Assembly (NCBI RefSeq): GCF_000149955.1
Contig: NC_031000.1
Coordinates: 857,813-921,812 of the forward strand
DNA: 64,000 bases
Direction of reading: 5' to 3'
Source: Fusarium oxysporum f. sp. lycopersici 4287
Taxonomy: Eukaryota > Ascomycota > Sordariomycetes > Hypocreales > Nectriaceae
Below are positions 41,440 to 53,442 of the stretch, in pieces. The notes beneath the pieces are model-generated. The model searched no databases. It worked only from the letters and a program-made list of their open reading frames with translations, and was not told the origin of the DNA. The translations under genes and the position numbers were made by a program. Each line of letters begins with the position of its first letter. Positions within the stretch are counted from its first letter, which is position 1.

Positions 41440-41612
41440 GAGGAAATCAAAACATCAGTGTGTGCACGGGCCAGATTGTTGTAATTTGACGAATTATTAA
41501 AGATATGATACGTGCACGGGCCTAATGTGGGTAACCCAGCGACGTGCACAGACCAATTTTGGCACTTTTTGTTGTAATTCATCGAATTATCATCACGACT
41601 GCCTACAGTAGG
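41440..41612 (-). repeat. dispersed repeat R2, copy 2
   Basis: On the minus strand: CCTACTGTAGGCAGTCGTGA, TAATTCGATGAATTACAACA, then GTGCACG, CCCGTGCACG, AATTCGTCAAATTACAACAA and CCCGTGCACA. Same order as the copy at 13410-13560. Confidence 0.7.
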
Positions 41613-42037
41613 CCGTTCATAAACCCCTAATGCTAAAAGTCGGCGTCAGACGGAGCAAAGTGGAGACCTAACCTGGAGGCGGTGCGAGCGACAGTCAAAT
41701 TTGCGATGGCGACAGGAAGATTGAGCCAGGAAGGAGTTTGAGAAGGAGAAAACAAATGACTACTAATATTAACATCACAGCTGATTACTAACAACAAACA
41801 GCCTCAAGTTGACAGACCATGCTTCAGCTGCTGAAGATAGGATGCTGAACACTTGGAGATGGTATTGGTTGGCCTTCAAGCAGGTCTGTCAAGCAGAGTC
41901 AAGCAAACGGGGCTAGAAGAGTAAGAACAGGAAGAGCAGTAGGGCTTTCTTTTGTGTAGAATGGACGAAAAGCGGGGAATACGTGAATAGCTTAGCGTAG
42001 CCACAGGCCCTATGAGGTCCGTTCTCCCGGGCGTAAT

Positions 42038-42063
42038 AAATACTACTACTACTACTACTACTA
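42038..42063. repeat. (CTA)n microsatellite
   Basis: Eight tandem ACT/CTA units. Confidence 0.9.
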
Positions 42064-42324
42064 CCCTAATGCTAGGTGCAGTTGGCACGTGCGTCAAAAA
42101 TACAGGGCAAAAGTATTAGTAGGGGGGTAGCCTTGAACTTCTGATTGGGCCTTGGTTACACGTCAAGATGCGGCGACACCATAACGCAGCGCGTAAAGTT
42201 TTATCTCAGGTTCATCAACAGCACCGCAAATATGAACTATGGCCAAAAACTTAAATCCCTCTGGGCTTGATTCATCACGTCATGACGCTTAATCTTATGA
42301 CAGAGCCTGGTTCTTCTTATCCTA

Positions 42325-42445
42325 TATATCCCTACTCTTCTATTATTAATTGTCGTGTACCCCGAATCGTCGCTTATCCCCCCTGTTCGCCCTCACATGT
42401 GTCTCTATCTCCGGCCTATTTCCATGCGTCTATTTCATAGCGATT
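42325..42445 (+). repeat. dispersed repeat R1, copy 4 (diverged)
   Basis: CCCTACTCTTCTATTATTAA, TTGTCGTGTACCCC, a degenerate second unit (GAATCGTCGCTTATCCCC), then CACATGTG and TCTCCGGCCTATTTCCATG, matching R1 order. Confidence 0.65.
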
Positions 42446-42739
42446 AACCTTCCCTTTTCCTGAACGCGTTTACTGGGTTGCTTTTATTATCGAGACCCTT
42501 TATCATAGCTTGATTTGAGATTTGTATCCAATACTACTTTCAAATTGGTTTCATCCAACGGCAGATCGAAATTAACCGCCTTTCGCTATGGAACTCCAGG
42601 ATCTCTTTCACTACGGCCATTCTTGGCATATCATTGTTTGCAAATGGTATGGCGTTGTACCGCAAACTAACATCGCCCGGCACGTCCGACAACAGCAAAA
42701 TCCAATGCGTACATATTAGGCCGCTGCTACATTCGAAGT

Positions 42740-43955
42740 CCTCAGCCCACGTCTTCAAGTCCTTCATAGCTTTTAGACGTTCTGCCAATTCCCACGTCGT
42801 TCTCCAGGCGAACCGAGAGCCATAAGGGTGAACCCTAGATATTGACCGACGGCCATGCATATATGGAGGTTATTTGGATGTGCCGACACCTCCGGACCAG
42901 ACTCTGCTAGGTGATAGTACAGTCTCAGGCTCGTCCCAGTCAACTTTGAGAAACATAATGGCCTCGCCAGTAGTAAGCAGACCATATTCAAGGCCACTGT
43001 CGATCATGTAATGATATGTCTGCGTGATGGCAGATGCCGTCAGCTTCTCCGCGTGGTACTGGAAACGCGCGTCAGGGTTTACAGAAGTTGGAATCGTCCT
43101 TCGGTTCACAACTTCCTTGTGGATGTCCATGGCGCGGAGACCGAGATGAAGATGCGGAGCGGTCACCTAGTGAGGCGGCTTATACTCAGAAACATAAATC
43201 ATAATGCGCTGGAAGGACAAGGTGTTGTCGGATCGATAGACACAGATTTGATCCGGTCGCAGCTGCTTGAGATCTCTTCGATGGTCCGGCGTCCGTGGTG
43301 GTACCAATGGTGTCTCCCTGTCCACGACTTCCTCAGGGACGTCGCTGAGGGCATGGGGATGGTTCTCAAAGACGACACCATCTCCGATCTGAAAGGCCCT
43401 GCTGACCTCTTCCACCTGTTTAAGCTGTTGTATGATGGCTCTGACCGGATCCTCCACGCTATTATGCAGGAAATATTCGAGCGTCTTCTCATCTGCTATC
43501 GGCCGTTGAGAGATGCTGTTTCCCAAGCCGGCCAAGAAATTTCGGTTCTCGAAAACGCGGATTTCGGTAGGGAATGTATCGTAGAGTGTGCCGAATATGA
43601 ACTTCTGTTGATCAAGGAAGTCGGCCCATGGCTTCAGATTTTTGGGACACCACTTGTCACGCGTATTTGTGATGGAGCCCCTCGAAATCAGTTTTGGATC
43701 TGTTTCGATGGCGAAGCGAGAGAAAACGGAGGTATAGCAAACTGCAATGTATTTGTCAAGTGTCGTGAGTCGTGCTTGTTCCTCTGACGCTCTGGCGCGT
43801 TGCCGCTTCTCCTTCGCGCGCTGCTCAGCTTCTCGTAGGAGTCTTGCCAGCTCTTCTATCCTCAATGATCCATCTATGATATGTGGGATTGATGTCAAAA
43901 GTGGACCCATTACGTTGCGAGGGATTACCTGGCGGGGAGGCCCTGAACCTTGCAA
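42740..43955 (-). pseudogene. multi-copy fungal gene family pseudogene
   Basis: The frame opens at 43955 with a charged helix (ELARLLREAEQRAKEKRQ) and runs through LDKYIAVCYTSVFSRFAIET, FLDQQKFIFGTLYDTFP, LEYFLHNSVEDPVRAIIQQL and RPDQICVYRSDNTLSFQR to a TAG at 43167. The frame then continues (TAPHLHLGLRAMDIHKEVV, MIDSGLEYGLLTTGEAIMFL). One base is lost near 42925 (LYYHLAESGPEVSAHPNN resumes in another frame), and a second shift near 42800 leads to LKTWAEDFE. The C-terminal part (TTGEAIMFLKVDW) has the look of a protein-kinase-like lobe, and this protein type is dispersed in ascomycete genomes, but I would not name a function. One stop and two frameshifts make it dead. Confidence 0.65.
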
Positions 43956-46900
43956 GACACAAAGCCCACCAAAGACGGCCCCGGCTTCGGCCGTGGGCGA
44001 ACCCTTCGTACGAGCAGTCCTGATTTCCCCGACCTCAACGCCGATGGTCTGGAGTACTTAGACCTAACCAACGATGCCTCTGAATCCTCTGACTCGCTAC
44101 CGTTCAACAGCGATGCGAAACTCTGCCGCGAAGATTACGCATCTCGACCCAATCTAGTGGCCTCGAGCGGTAGAAAGAGAAAGAGCAGTGAAATCAGCGA
44201 GGAAGAATTCAACGACCTAGGCGATTTCCCAGCCATCTACGAACTTCCTGGTAGCTATTCTGCCACCTCGAGCCCTGGGAATCGATCCGGAACACGTCGA
44301 AGAGACGGATCTCGCGGCAGTCGAACACGCCGAACCCGCGATGGCTTCAAAAACCATCTGTCAACCGAAATTTCACCCATCAGTGAGGCGGACGGAGATG
44401 AAATACTATCGCCCTCAAGATATGTACACAGCCCGCTTACTCATGAGCAATCCCCTCGGAAATCTTTACCTGTCATCGACACTCAGCACCCCTCAAAGGG
44501 ACCAACAAGCCCTTTGAAGGAGTCTGCTGTTAATTCTGAAGCTTCCAATCCAGTCCATCAGACCAACTCGCTTCCTCCTCAAATGGAGGATGGCAGGGAT
44601 GAGTCATTCATTCCTGACTCCGACGGAGAATTTTTGATGCCCCCTTCCCATAATAGCTCAATCGCCATCTTGGACGTCTCTACGATCAAACCAGCACAAA
44701 TTTGTACTCATGCAGGGCCGGCAGCTATGCCTGCAGTCAAGACAAGCTTTGCTTCGCTCTCCCAACGCCTCATTACTCCAGGAATAGCCGCCCCTAGAGT
44801 GCGTGCCATCGCGTCAAACAGCTCGCAGACCGCCAAGGCTACTCCTGAAGATTTTTTCAATGAACTTCCCCGTAAAACCCTTCCCGAATCAAGTCAAACA
44901 TCGTTTCTTCTGAATCAGTTGAGTTCTGAACCATCGACCTTGACTAAATGGAGTGAGTTCATGGACAAGCTCATTCAGCAAAACGATAAGAATTTCCTAA
45001 GAGCGATTAACGAGCGCTTGCCGAAGGAGAAGCGAAGTGAGGTTAAGTCAGAAAAAGAGCGATTGTTACGACAACAGAAGGCCTTCAAACAACTCACTGC
45101 CCCAACGGATGAGTATAGGACACTTTGTAGGAAACCCGGAGAGCTTACTCAAGTCATTACTCAAGCCTACACCCAAGGCCTTGATACGGATGAGGACGAA
45201 GTTCGACTTGATGACCTCATCGATGAAATCCAAGCGGTGGAACATGTCCTACTCAAAACAATCGATGGCACTGGGCTAGATGTAGCTGGCTTCCTTGGGA
45301 CTGTCCAGAAACCAACGCATGGTCGCCCTCCTGTATCAGTCATTGTGGAGGGCACTCGACCAATGTTTCAAAAAAGTGCCGACATGTCTATGATGTCGAA
45401 TGTTGCCACACTAGCCAGTGAGATGGGTACGCGAGTCGTTCATGAGACTCAGCTGCCCAATGCTTCTCAGAACCTGCAGTACCCAGCAACATCAAGGATT
45501 GAGGCCTCGCAAAAGACGAGTGCTATCTCCAGGAAAACAACGCTGTTGGGGCTCCTCTTTTCCCGAAAGTCACTGCAAAACCCTCAAATGCACCTTATCA
45601 GTCAAGACCGGCGACAAGACCATCAATGGTGGATCCCATGCCTGTGGATGCAGAATTTGGTGTCGGTGACGACGGCTTCTCTGATCTGGATGAATTCCAG
45701 CTCCAGCCTGTGCTCAAAGCTGCGAGAAACTTGGTACCAGGCAGTGGAAGTCCGCCTCAAGCGACACATCGTCGCCCTGGCGATGAATTCAGTGACTTCA
45801 GCGAGGATGAGGAGATGCTTGCTTTTGCACAGGATTATGAGACCCATCAGTCCCACGTTCCCATTTCGCAAGACTTTAGAGAAGTCGTCTCGGAGACAAC
45901 TGGTAATGCTGGAGCTGTTGAAAAGCCTCGAACCTCGTCAAAGAAGCTATTGACGTCAGTAGCGCCAGAGTCAATCCCTGCCGCGCTGATGAAGCATCCG
46001 TGGTCAGCTGAAGTTCAAAGGATGCTCAAATACCGGTTCAGAATGAAAGGATTCCGCCATAATCAGCTTGAGGCTATCAATGCAACGTTGGGAGGTAAAG
46101 ATGCCTTCGTCCTTATGCCAACGGGTGGCGGCAAGTCTTTATGCTATCAATTACCGGCCGTTATTAAAACTGGTAAGACTCAGGGTATCACCATTGTGGT
46201 GTCGCCCTTGCTCAGTTTGATGCAAGATCAAGTTGACCACATGAAAGCTCTAGGTATTCAGGCTGTCGCTTTCAATGGCGAATACTCTGCCGAATATAAG
46301 AGACAGGTTATGACTGCTTTCGAGGAGAGAAGCCCAGAGGACTACATTGAGCTCCTGTATGTTACCCCCGAGATGGCGAGCAAGAACACTACCTTCAACA
46401 ATGGGATGCGAACCCTGCATCACACAGGTAAACTTGCACGCATCGTCATTTATGAGGCTCACTGCATCAGTCAATGGGGCCATGATTTCCGGCCAGACTA
46501 CAAAGCTTTGGGCGAAGTCCGCCAGAGATATCCTGGAGTGCCGGTCATGGCTCTCACAGCCACCGCGACACAGAACGTCATCGTCGACGTCAGGCACAAT
46601 CTCGGAATGGACAACTGTCAAACGTTCTCACAAAGCTTCAATCGTCCAAATTTACACTACGAGGTTCGCGGAAAGACAACTAATGCCAAGTGTATGGACG
46701 AGATCGCGTCGCTGATCAAGTCCAAATATGCGAATCAGAGTGGGATTGTCTACACGGTCTCACGGAGGAACGCAGAAAGGGTTGCGGAGAGTCTTTCAGA
46801 CCAAGGAATCACCGCCAGGCACTATCACGCAGGCATCGATCCCCAGGAGACGGTTGAGGTACAAACTTCCTGGCAGCAGGGCCAGGTCAAGATTGTCGTT

Positions 46901-47977
46901 GCAACAATTGCGTTCGGCATGGGCATCGACAAGCCAGACGTGAGGTTTGTCATACACCACGGACTTCCAAAAACCTTGGAAGGATACTATCAGGAGACGG
47001 GTCGCGCAGGCAGAGACGGGGATCCCTCCGACTGCATTCTTTTCTATGGCAAGCAGGATATAAGGATCCTGAAGAAGTTGATCGCTGATGGTGAGGGCAA
47101 CAATGAGCAAAAGGAGCGCCAGATGTCTATGCTCAACCGTGTCACGGCATTTTGTGACAACAAGTCTGATTGCCGACGGGTTGAAATACTTCGCTATTCT
47201 GGCGAGGACTTTACTGCAGCGCAGTGCCGCAAGACTTGCGACAATTGCAAAGCTGGTTTGATCTTTGAGCAGCGAGAGTTTTCTGAGTATGCCATAGCGG
47301 CCATCCGGGTTGTTCAGGCGCAGAGGCGAATTACAGCGGTGCAATGCGCCGACATCCTCATGGGGAGGAAGTATCCCCCCTATGAGGCACGTCACTCAGA
47401 TGACTGGTACGGAATGGCAAAGAGCCTTAAGAAGCATGAGCTGGCTCGAGTACTAGACAAGCTGTTAGCCGAGAAGGCATTTCATGAGAACAACCAAGTC
47501 GGACATCATGGCATGGCTATCCAGTATCTGAAACTCGGATCGACATGCCGCCTGTTTCTCTCGGGGAGACGGAAGCTCATGTTATCGATTCAGGTGCCGG
47601 AAGAGAGCGCGACTAACAAGCCTTCCAAGTCCCCGTCGAAGCAAGCCAGCAAGAAGCCGAAGGATCAGGATGTGACCGCCATGCCGTCGCCATACGTGCC
47701 TTTACCAGTTGGATGACGGAGAAAGAAATCTCGTACTGTGAAAAGCGACGATGAGAATGGCGCCATGACTTTGAACGGCTATGCGAATGATGGGTTCATG
47801 GTAAATGATAACGAAGATGAAGAGGCCTTTGAAGAACTGCCTGACCACCAACCACTGAAGTCGCCCTGGCGATCACCTGGGCTTCCAATATCCATCAGCG
47901 CCGAGTTGGAGGACTTGAACGAAATACACCGGGATATTGTCGACGGTTTCGTCCAGGAAGCAAAGGTAGCAGAGTAA
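43950..47977 (+). pseudogene. RecQ/Sgs1-type DNA helicase, decayed copy
   Basis: The N-terminal frame (43950-about 45535) is a disordered, acidic Sgs1/BLM-type region (DPDLNADGLEYLDLTND-like, GRKRKSSEISEEEF). Near 45535 the frame shifts by one base to the one used from 45626. The helicase core is well preserved: FRHNQLEAINATLGGKD (motif 0), MPTGGGKSLCY (Walker A), VVSPLLSLMQDQVDHM, MALTATATQN, FNRPNLHYEV, VATIAFGMGIDKPDVRFVIHH and QETGRAGRDGDPSDC. An RQC zinc-binding region follows (CRRVEILRY, then CRKTCDNCK). The Walker B box reads YEAH, not DEAH, because codon 46451 is TAT. A TGA at 47714 interrupts GRRKKSR, one step from CGA. The frame then continues to 47977 just before the expected HRDC domain, where pogo sequence begins. 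Four independent lesions indicate a dead paralogue; a functional copy is expected elsewhere. Confidence 0.92.
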
Positions 47978-48990
47978 GTCATTGCAGCTGTCACTGCTGA
48001 CTGCCGCGCTTTAGTTCCTGGCATAATCTTCAAGGGGAAAGAACTACAGAAACAATGGTTTCTTGAGGAGTTCAAGCAGATAGCAGACTGGTATTACATA
48101 ACTTCGCCCAACGGGTGGACTGATGACCACATAGGCATTGAATGGCTTGAAAGAGTTTATCTGCCCCAGACAACACCTGCTGACGAGTCAGACGCTAGAC
48201 TGATCATCTTAGATGGTCACGGAAGCCATGCAACAGTATGTCCTTCATTTTTCCCATCTCAAGATCAGTGCTGAGTGATAGAAGGATGAATGGATGGCCA
48301 CGTGCTTTTTGAACAACGTTTATTGCTGTTATCTACCAGCACACTGTTCTCATGGGCTCCAACCACTGGACAATGGAGTATTCAACGCGTTGAAGGCTGC
48401 ATATCGACGAGAGTTGGAAAGGTTCGTCTCGTTGACTGATTCCGCTCCTATGGACAAGGTCAATTTCATCAGGGCCTACGCCAAGGCTCACCGAGTTGGA
48501 ATGACCAAGAAGAACATACTGTCAGGCTGGAGAGTCTCTGGCAACTGGCCGATTTCGCGTTCCAAAGCGCTGCGACACCCTGAAATCCAACAGGACAGGC
48601 CAAACAGAGGCCCAAGAGTGACTCCTGAACCTAGGCCGTATCTTGGCTCGGACGATACTCCACAGACGAGCCGTCAAATTCGTGATCTTGGGTTGAACAA
48701 AATACCAAAGACGCGGAGACGGTACAACGTGATAGCCAAGGGCTTTGAAGCTCAACAACAGACAGTAGCGGCGCATACTCTGAGGATTGCCAGCCTAGAG
48801 GAAGAATTGGCTCGGCTGAAGAGAGGGAAGAAGAGGAAGGCGGTACCGAATCCTAGCAGGCGTTTTATGACACTTGGAGAGACTTTGGCTGTTGGAGAAG
48901 CCATACCTGAAGGGGCGACTCGTTATACGCCTGTCGGGGTGGAATTTGTCTCTTCAAGCGAGCAAGAGTCAGAATCGGAGGCTGGCTCTG
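47978..48990 (+). mobile_element. pogo transposase fragment, both ends missing
   Basis: Same family as the element at 27.2-29.6 kb. It begins within AAVTADCRALVPGIIFKGKE and includes LIILDGHGSHAT (second Asp), an intron 48236-48286 (GTATGT...TAGAAG), DEWMATCFLNNVYCCYL, GLQPLDNGVFNALKAAYRRE (third Asp) and RGKKRKAVPNPSRRF. No terminal inverted repeat is present on either side. The RecQ sequence stops at its left edge and FRQ sequence starts at its right edge. In-frame except for the intron, so decay was mainly by truncation. Confidence 0.85.
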
Positions 48991-51109
48991 TCATCGTTCA
49001 TCAGATCCTGAACTTCATTATTATCTCCGCCCATGACTGAAGTCTGCTGACGCATGCCTTGGCATCGATCCTTCAACGGTTCGTAATTGATGAAGGACAT
49101 GGATATTGTTCGTCGAGGAGACGGTCCAAAGTCTGATGGTTGCCCAGAATCCTTTCTAATTTGGGCGCTTGAGGGCGTGCGAGTAGTTGGTGATAGAGCA
49201 ACAGGATCGCCCGATAAATCAGTGCAGAAAGGTGCACTGCTATAGTATGTGATAGCACCTTCGTGGCGTTGCGATCTACTAGCTGATCCTCCGGAGTAGT
49301 TCAAGCCCAAGGCCGACTCGACAGGATTTTCGTCATCCACAACGATAGAAGAGCAAACTGACGCATCGCATGAAGTTTGCCCATCTGACGAACTCTGCTG
49401 AGCAAATAGTGGCTTGTAGCGGAAACTTTCAACCCGAGCGCAAAGCTGCGGATCAAATGCAGGCATGCCCTTACTTAAGCCGCCGAATTGGGATTCATTG
49501 CTAGTGAAATGGCTAGTTTTCTGGCGCTCGCGTTTCTTTTCCGAATAATCAACATTGCCGACAGAAGGAGTTTCTGACCTGTCGAAGACAGAGCTGTAGC
49601 TACTGAATTTGGTATCTTTGGATCCGCCTCGCCATCGAACTCTATGCCCGTCAGGGGATAACTGAAATCTGCTGCTTATTTCAGATATGGCGGAGCGAAT
49701 GAAGTCTGGTGTTACATTGATCAAGTGGAGCTTGGCCAAGTTATAAAGCAGGTTCAAGGACACCCAGCCTGTAGCCTCTAGGTGGGTGTCCTGACTACTC
49801 TGCTGTCTAGACAATAACTCGGGCGGCAGTAGGTCCAAATGTCGGATGTAGTTCAGATTCTCAGACGGAATCTGAGCACAATCGGGATCCAGATCACACG
49901 TCCGCGTGGGTCGCTGTTTTGACAGAGACAAGGCTGGGGAGGACGGCTCGCCAGCAGAGGCCAAGCCACTATCATCGCACTCAGTCTCCATGTTGTCCTT
50001 ATTAGGATCAAAGGCCGACTTATAGTCACTTGAATGACAGTTGTTTCTCCAAGTGCGAGATCGTTGTTGTAGAGGGAGGATTCTGGCTTCTCGGATAGGC
50101 TCATTTCCATAAGTGAGTGGTTCATGGGTGGATGAGGGGTCCGCCACCTGTGCATCTGCCACAGCTCGCGCCATGATGAAGCTGCCACCCGGTCGCATAG
50201 GCGACATCTTCGAGAAATCGGCACCGTTACTTCTGCCTGTGAAGAGCTGTTCGAGACGACGAACAACGAGACTCTTCCGCTCCTTGTCTGTCATGACTAC
50301 GTGTTGTGGGTACAGGCCGTCGGGAACATCTCGTAGATGATCCTCGGCCTTGCCTTTTGATGATTGAGTTGAAGTTAAGACTGGGAGGTTAAAAGGTATG
50401 CTTAAAGACTCAGCACCAGCCGACATGGAGGCATAAGCAGAGTCAGCTGGCCGGAGCCTAGAGCCTAGAGAGGAAGGAGCATGTTTACGCTGAATTCTGG
50501 ATTTGGAGCATATGTGATCGCGGTTGTTGGGGGATATCTTTTTCCTCTTTTGCGATGATGACACCTCTGGAGACCCATCGAGATCAGAGGCAAGGTCTCT
50601 CAGTATGGCTTCAAGCTCTCTCTTTTTCTTTTGGGGCAGCCCATGAACCTTGATCTCAAACAGCTTGTCTTTCTGGAGCGTGGCGGGATCCGATTGCTTA
50701 TAGCGCTTGAGTTCCTTCCTAAGCTGCTGAATCTCCAGCGTTAGGTCATCAATGACCCTGCGATGGCCACCAACGCTACTACTGTGCGCTGTGGTGGCCA
50801 TACGAGGGGCGACCTGGTATTGAGGATGCATGCATGCATTCTCTACATTCCATAAACTAGATTCTTTCCAGGAGAAGGGTACTTCAACTATAGCTTTGCA
50901 TCAGTTTCTTCTAAACTACTGGAAGTCCGCTAGAAGTAGTGCATACCGTCTATGGCATTGTTGGCGGTCGCGTTGAGGCTTGAGTCGTTATGCCGCTCTG
51001 GTGGTTCGCTTGGCCCCATCTCATGACTGCCGCTGAGGGAATTGAGATGGGGAAAATGATCCGTTGGTGGTGGCGGGGTTCTACGTGAACTGCTTTGATT
51101 TGAAGGCAT
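48986..51109 (-). pseudogene. frq: frequency (FRQ) clock-protein paralogue, truncated
   Basis: The main frame (50831-48969 on the minus strand) encodes the middle and later part of an FRQ protein: VIDDLTLEIQQLRKELKRY (the coiled coil used for FRQ dimerisation), KLFEIKVHGLPQKKKRELEA, a Ser-rich region (DSAYASMSAG), MTDKERKSLVVRRLEQLF, ATGWVSLNLLYNLAKLHLIN, SPDGHRVRWRGG and APFCTDLSGDPVALSPTT. It breaks off at about 48990 in NEVQDLMNDD, where pogo sequence begins, so the acidic C-terminal end is missing. A separate upstream frame (51109-50930: NQSSSRRTPPPPTDHF) may be the remnant N-terminus; the segment between is lost and stops intervene. FRQ is the negative element of the fungal circadian oscillator; full-length FRQ is near 990 aa and about 620 remain here. 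The truncation makes a working clock role unlikely. Confidence 0.87.
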
Positions 51110-52816
51110 CTTAGCCCCGTAAGCATATGGGACGTGGAGCACAACCCTAATAGGACTGCTTAATTGTCGATGTCTCAAAAATTCCGAGAATTCCTATTGT
51201 CAAGCTACATTATAGTAAGGTCTCCACAGTTCGGCAACCATGCAATACGGTCGGGAGACGTCTAGCAACAAACAAAGTGTCCTATAGAGCAATTAGGCGG
51301 GATTCGGAATAGCAACCAAGAAGCAGTCATAGATAAAATCACGTGAGGGCAAGAACCGAGCCGCCGCAAAAGGATCGCAAAGAGTGTCATGATTAGGTAG
51401 TGGCTGGTCGTTGCTCGGTTGATTAAGACCGTTAACGGTGTATAAGGAGATGGAAGTGCTGCAATGTGTTATGCTAACTTTGGAGGAGAGCGCCGGTAGT
51501 TTTGGAGATGCTTACCAGAACACAATGAAGCTACAGCCAACAATAGCGAGTTAAAGATAGATTTCCGGATTATGCAAACCGTTTCGTTAAGGCGATCATC
51601 ATTAATATAGAGTCTTCTGCGGTTAGGCTGATGAAATATCCGGAAATACCCGGCAAAAAAGGTCACGGGATGAATTTGCTGTCTCTTGATGAAGGTCCGG
51701 TTACTGAAAAGGTAATAGACATTCAGTATATCATCCAAGCCTAGCGTCCCAGCGATGGAAATAGAGGGCTCGAGTCGCAGAAGGATGATCTAGCAAGAGA
51801 TCTATTTAACGGCGGTGAGTGCTCAAGGACTCGACTAATTTAGCAGTCAACGACTTCAAAAAGGGATGGGAAATAGCGTCGCCTAGAATATCTTTTTGCA
51901 ATATGCAAAGCCAATGGTCCGCCCCAGACGAAGGTCGCCGAGACTGCTATGATAAACAGCTGAAGCGTTCATGTAACTAGGCGTTCGACATGAATAGTCG
52001 TATGGGGGCAATTAATTGTAACAACGGCCGTGACGATTTGATTGGAGTATCGTGCGCGGTGCTTTGCAAAACGCATGAGCACGGAAAAGATGTGAGGACC
52101 AGGAGAGATGCCGATCGTCGCCAGAAGCAGAGACTGGGTGGTGCCGAGACATCGATTGATGGGGATTGTGGAGTTAAAGCCGACGGTGATCCAAGAGCCA
52201 GGGTCCGTGGAGTGGAGCTATCCACTTTACGGGAGCATGAATCCAAAAGAAATATTAGGGAATAATTACTATTAATAAGCGTCAGCAGCGGTAGCGAGGG
52301 ACAACTAGAAATTTCACGGGCAGTTGGACATTGCTGGGATGTTCACAGTGAATATTGAGGCGTTCTGATAGGATGGTGAGGTTCTAGACCGCCATAGATG
52401 TGGTACTAGGGTCCCTCGTTATGTACGTCGGAGCAAATCCACCGGTAATAGGGTAACATTCTATCGTAACTGACCCACCCACCAAATTGAATCACTTCTC
52501 TGTCGCCCAAAGCCACGTAGCTCCACCTTTTCAAGCAATCTAACCAGTCCTAACCGACGTTTTAGTTCATATCTACACTAAAAAGCATGGCTGAAGGTCT
52601 AGAACAAGCATATCAAGGGAAAACCACGATACCCTACAGCATGTGGTTTGACAGCAACAATTAGCCAAGCATGCAGCTTGAAAACGGAAAACTAGAGTCA
52701 ACTATCCCTTTCGCTGGCATAAGCCTCCGCAGCCATCAACTGAAAGGACCTAGACCAATAAAAAGGTGCGAAATAGGTACAACATACTGCTGAGTGGAAT
52801 CACAAAAAGGACGTAA
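51110..52816. other. intergenic, no convincing gene
   Basis: The minus-strand frame at 51469-51738 and overlapping frames at 51977-52265 have no motif. One minus-strand reading near 52060-52190 gives a hydrophobic peptide (GFNSTIPINRCLGTTQSLLL) that might be a transporter remnant; support is too thin to annotate. Confidence 0.35.
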
Positions 52817-53442
52817 CTACGGGGGCTTGGTAACCAATTGCAAAACGTCCATATATGAGTATCCATACTGATTAATGGAAAAAGGCCTATCGCATTGGAA
52901 TAGCTCCTTCTTTGACTCTTCCTTGGCTACACTGTTTGTCACTACCTCGTAGGTGGGATAAAGAGGAGCGATACCAAGTGAGGCTTTGATAACAGAGGAG
53001 AAGCTGGATTCCTGGATCGAATTCAAAGTTCTCCATTGCAATCGAATTTGACTTGGGTAACAGCATCTGGACTTCCAGACTCTGTCTGGTTCTCGCGCCC
53101 TCCAGCACTACGGGCGTCGACTGGCTCCTTGTCGTAATAGGCTGGTCCGATATCGATTGTGCCCAAATCTTCATCTTCCTGACTAGGGGCGATAGAAAGT
53201 TCCCCGAAAAGAATTGCGTCAGGTCCAGTCTCCCCAGTGTCGGCCAATGAACTGTTTTCTGGCCACGTCTGCACATTCTCCGCGGCAGACTCGACTGTCT
53301 GAGACGACTCGGCCTGATGATTTGTGGTCTCGACATGTTGTCCCGCCATTTGCCGCTGCCGGCATCTCTGGGTATGTTGTGCTTGTAGGCGACGTCGATG
53401 TAGCGTAGCGGGGTCATCTTCGTCCACGAATCGGAATTTCAT
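52817..53442 (-). pseudogene. bZIP-like protein with one frameshift
   Basis: The frame opens at 53442 with FVDEDDPATLHRRRLQAQHT then QRCRQRQM, a basic region like that of fungal bZIP-type proteins (RRRLQAxxxQRxxRQR), followed by an acidic Ser/Glu-rich stretch (ESSQTVESAAENVQTW, PSQEDEDLGTIDIGP). Near 53035 the frame ends (KFDCNGEL, stop). Adding one T would continue KFDLQWRTLNSIQESSF into SVIKASLGIAPLYP and PFSINQYGYSYMDVLQLV, ending at 52817. So the gene is probably 208 codons with a single deleted base. A leucine-zipper heptad is not obvious, so the DNA-binding role is tentative. Confidence 0.5.

Larger units (their letters stand above)
41613..42739. other. intergenic with repeats
   Basis: No gene seen. 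Holds a (CTA)n microsatellite at 42038-42063 and repeat R1 copy 4 at 42325-42440. The frame at 42540-42740 on the minus strand is the unrelated tail of the neighbouring pseudogene. Confidence 0.4.

Noticed and set aside
51469..52265. Several frames between FRQ and the bZIP-like gene
   Set aside because: Short, overlapping and without motif; one hydrophobic reading hints at a transporter remnant but is too short.
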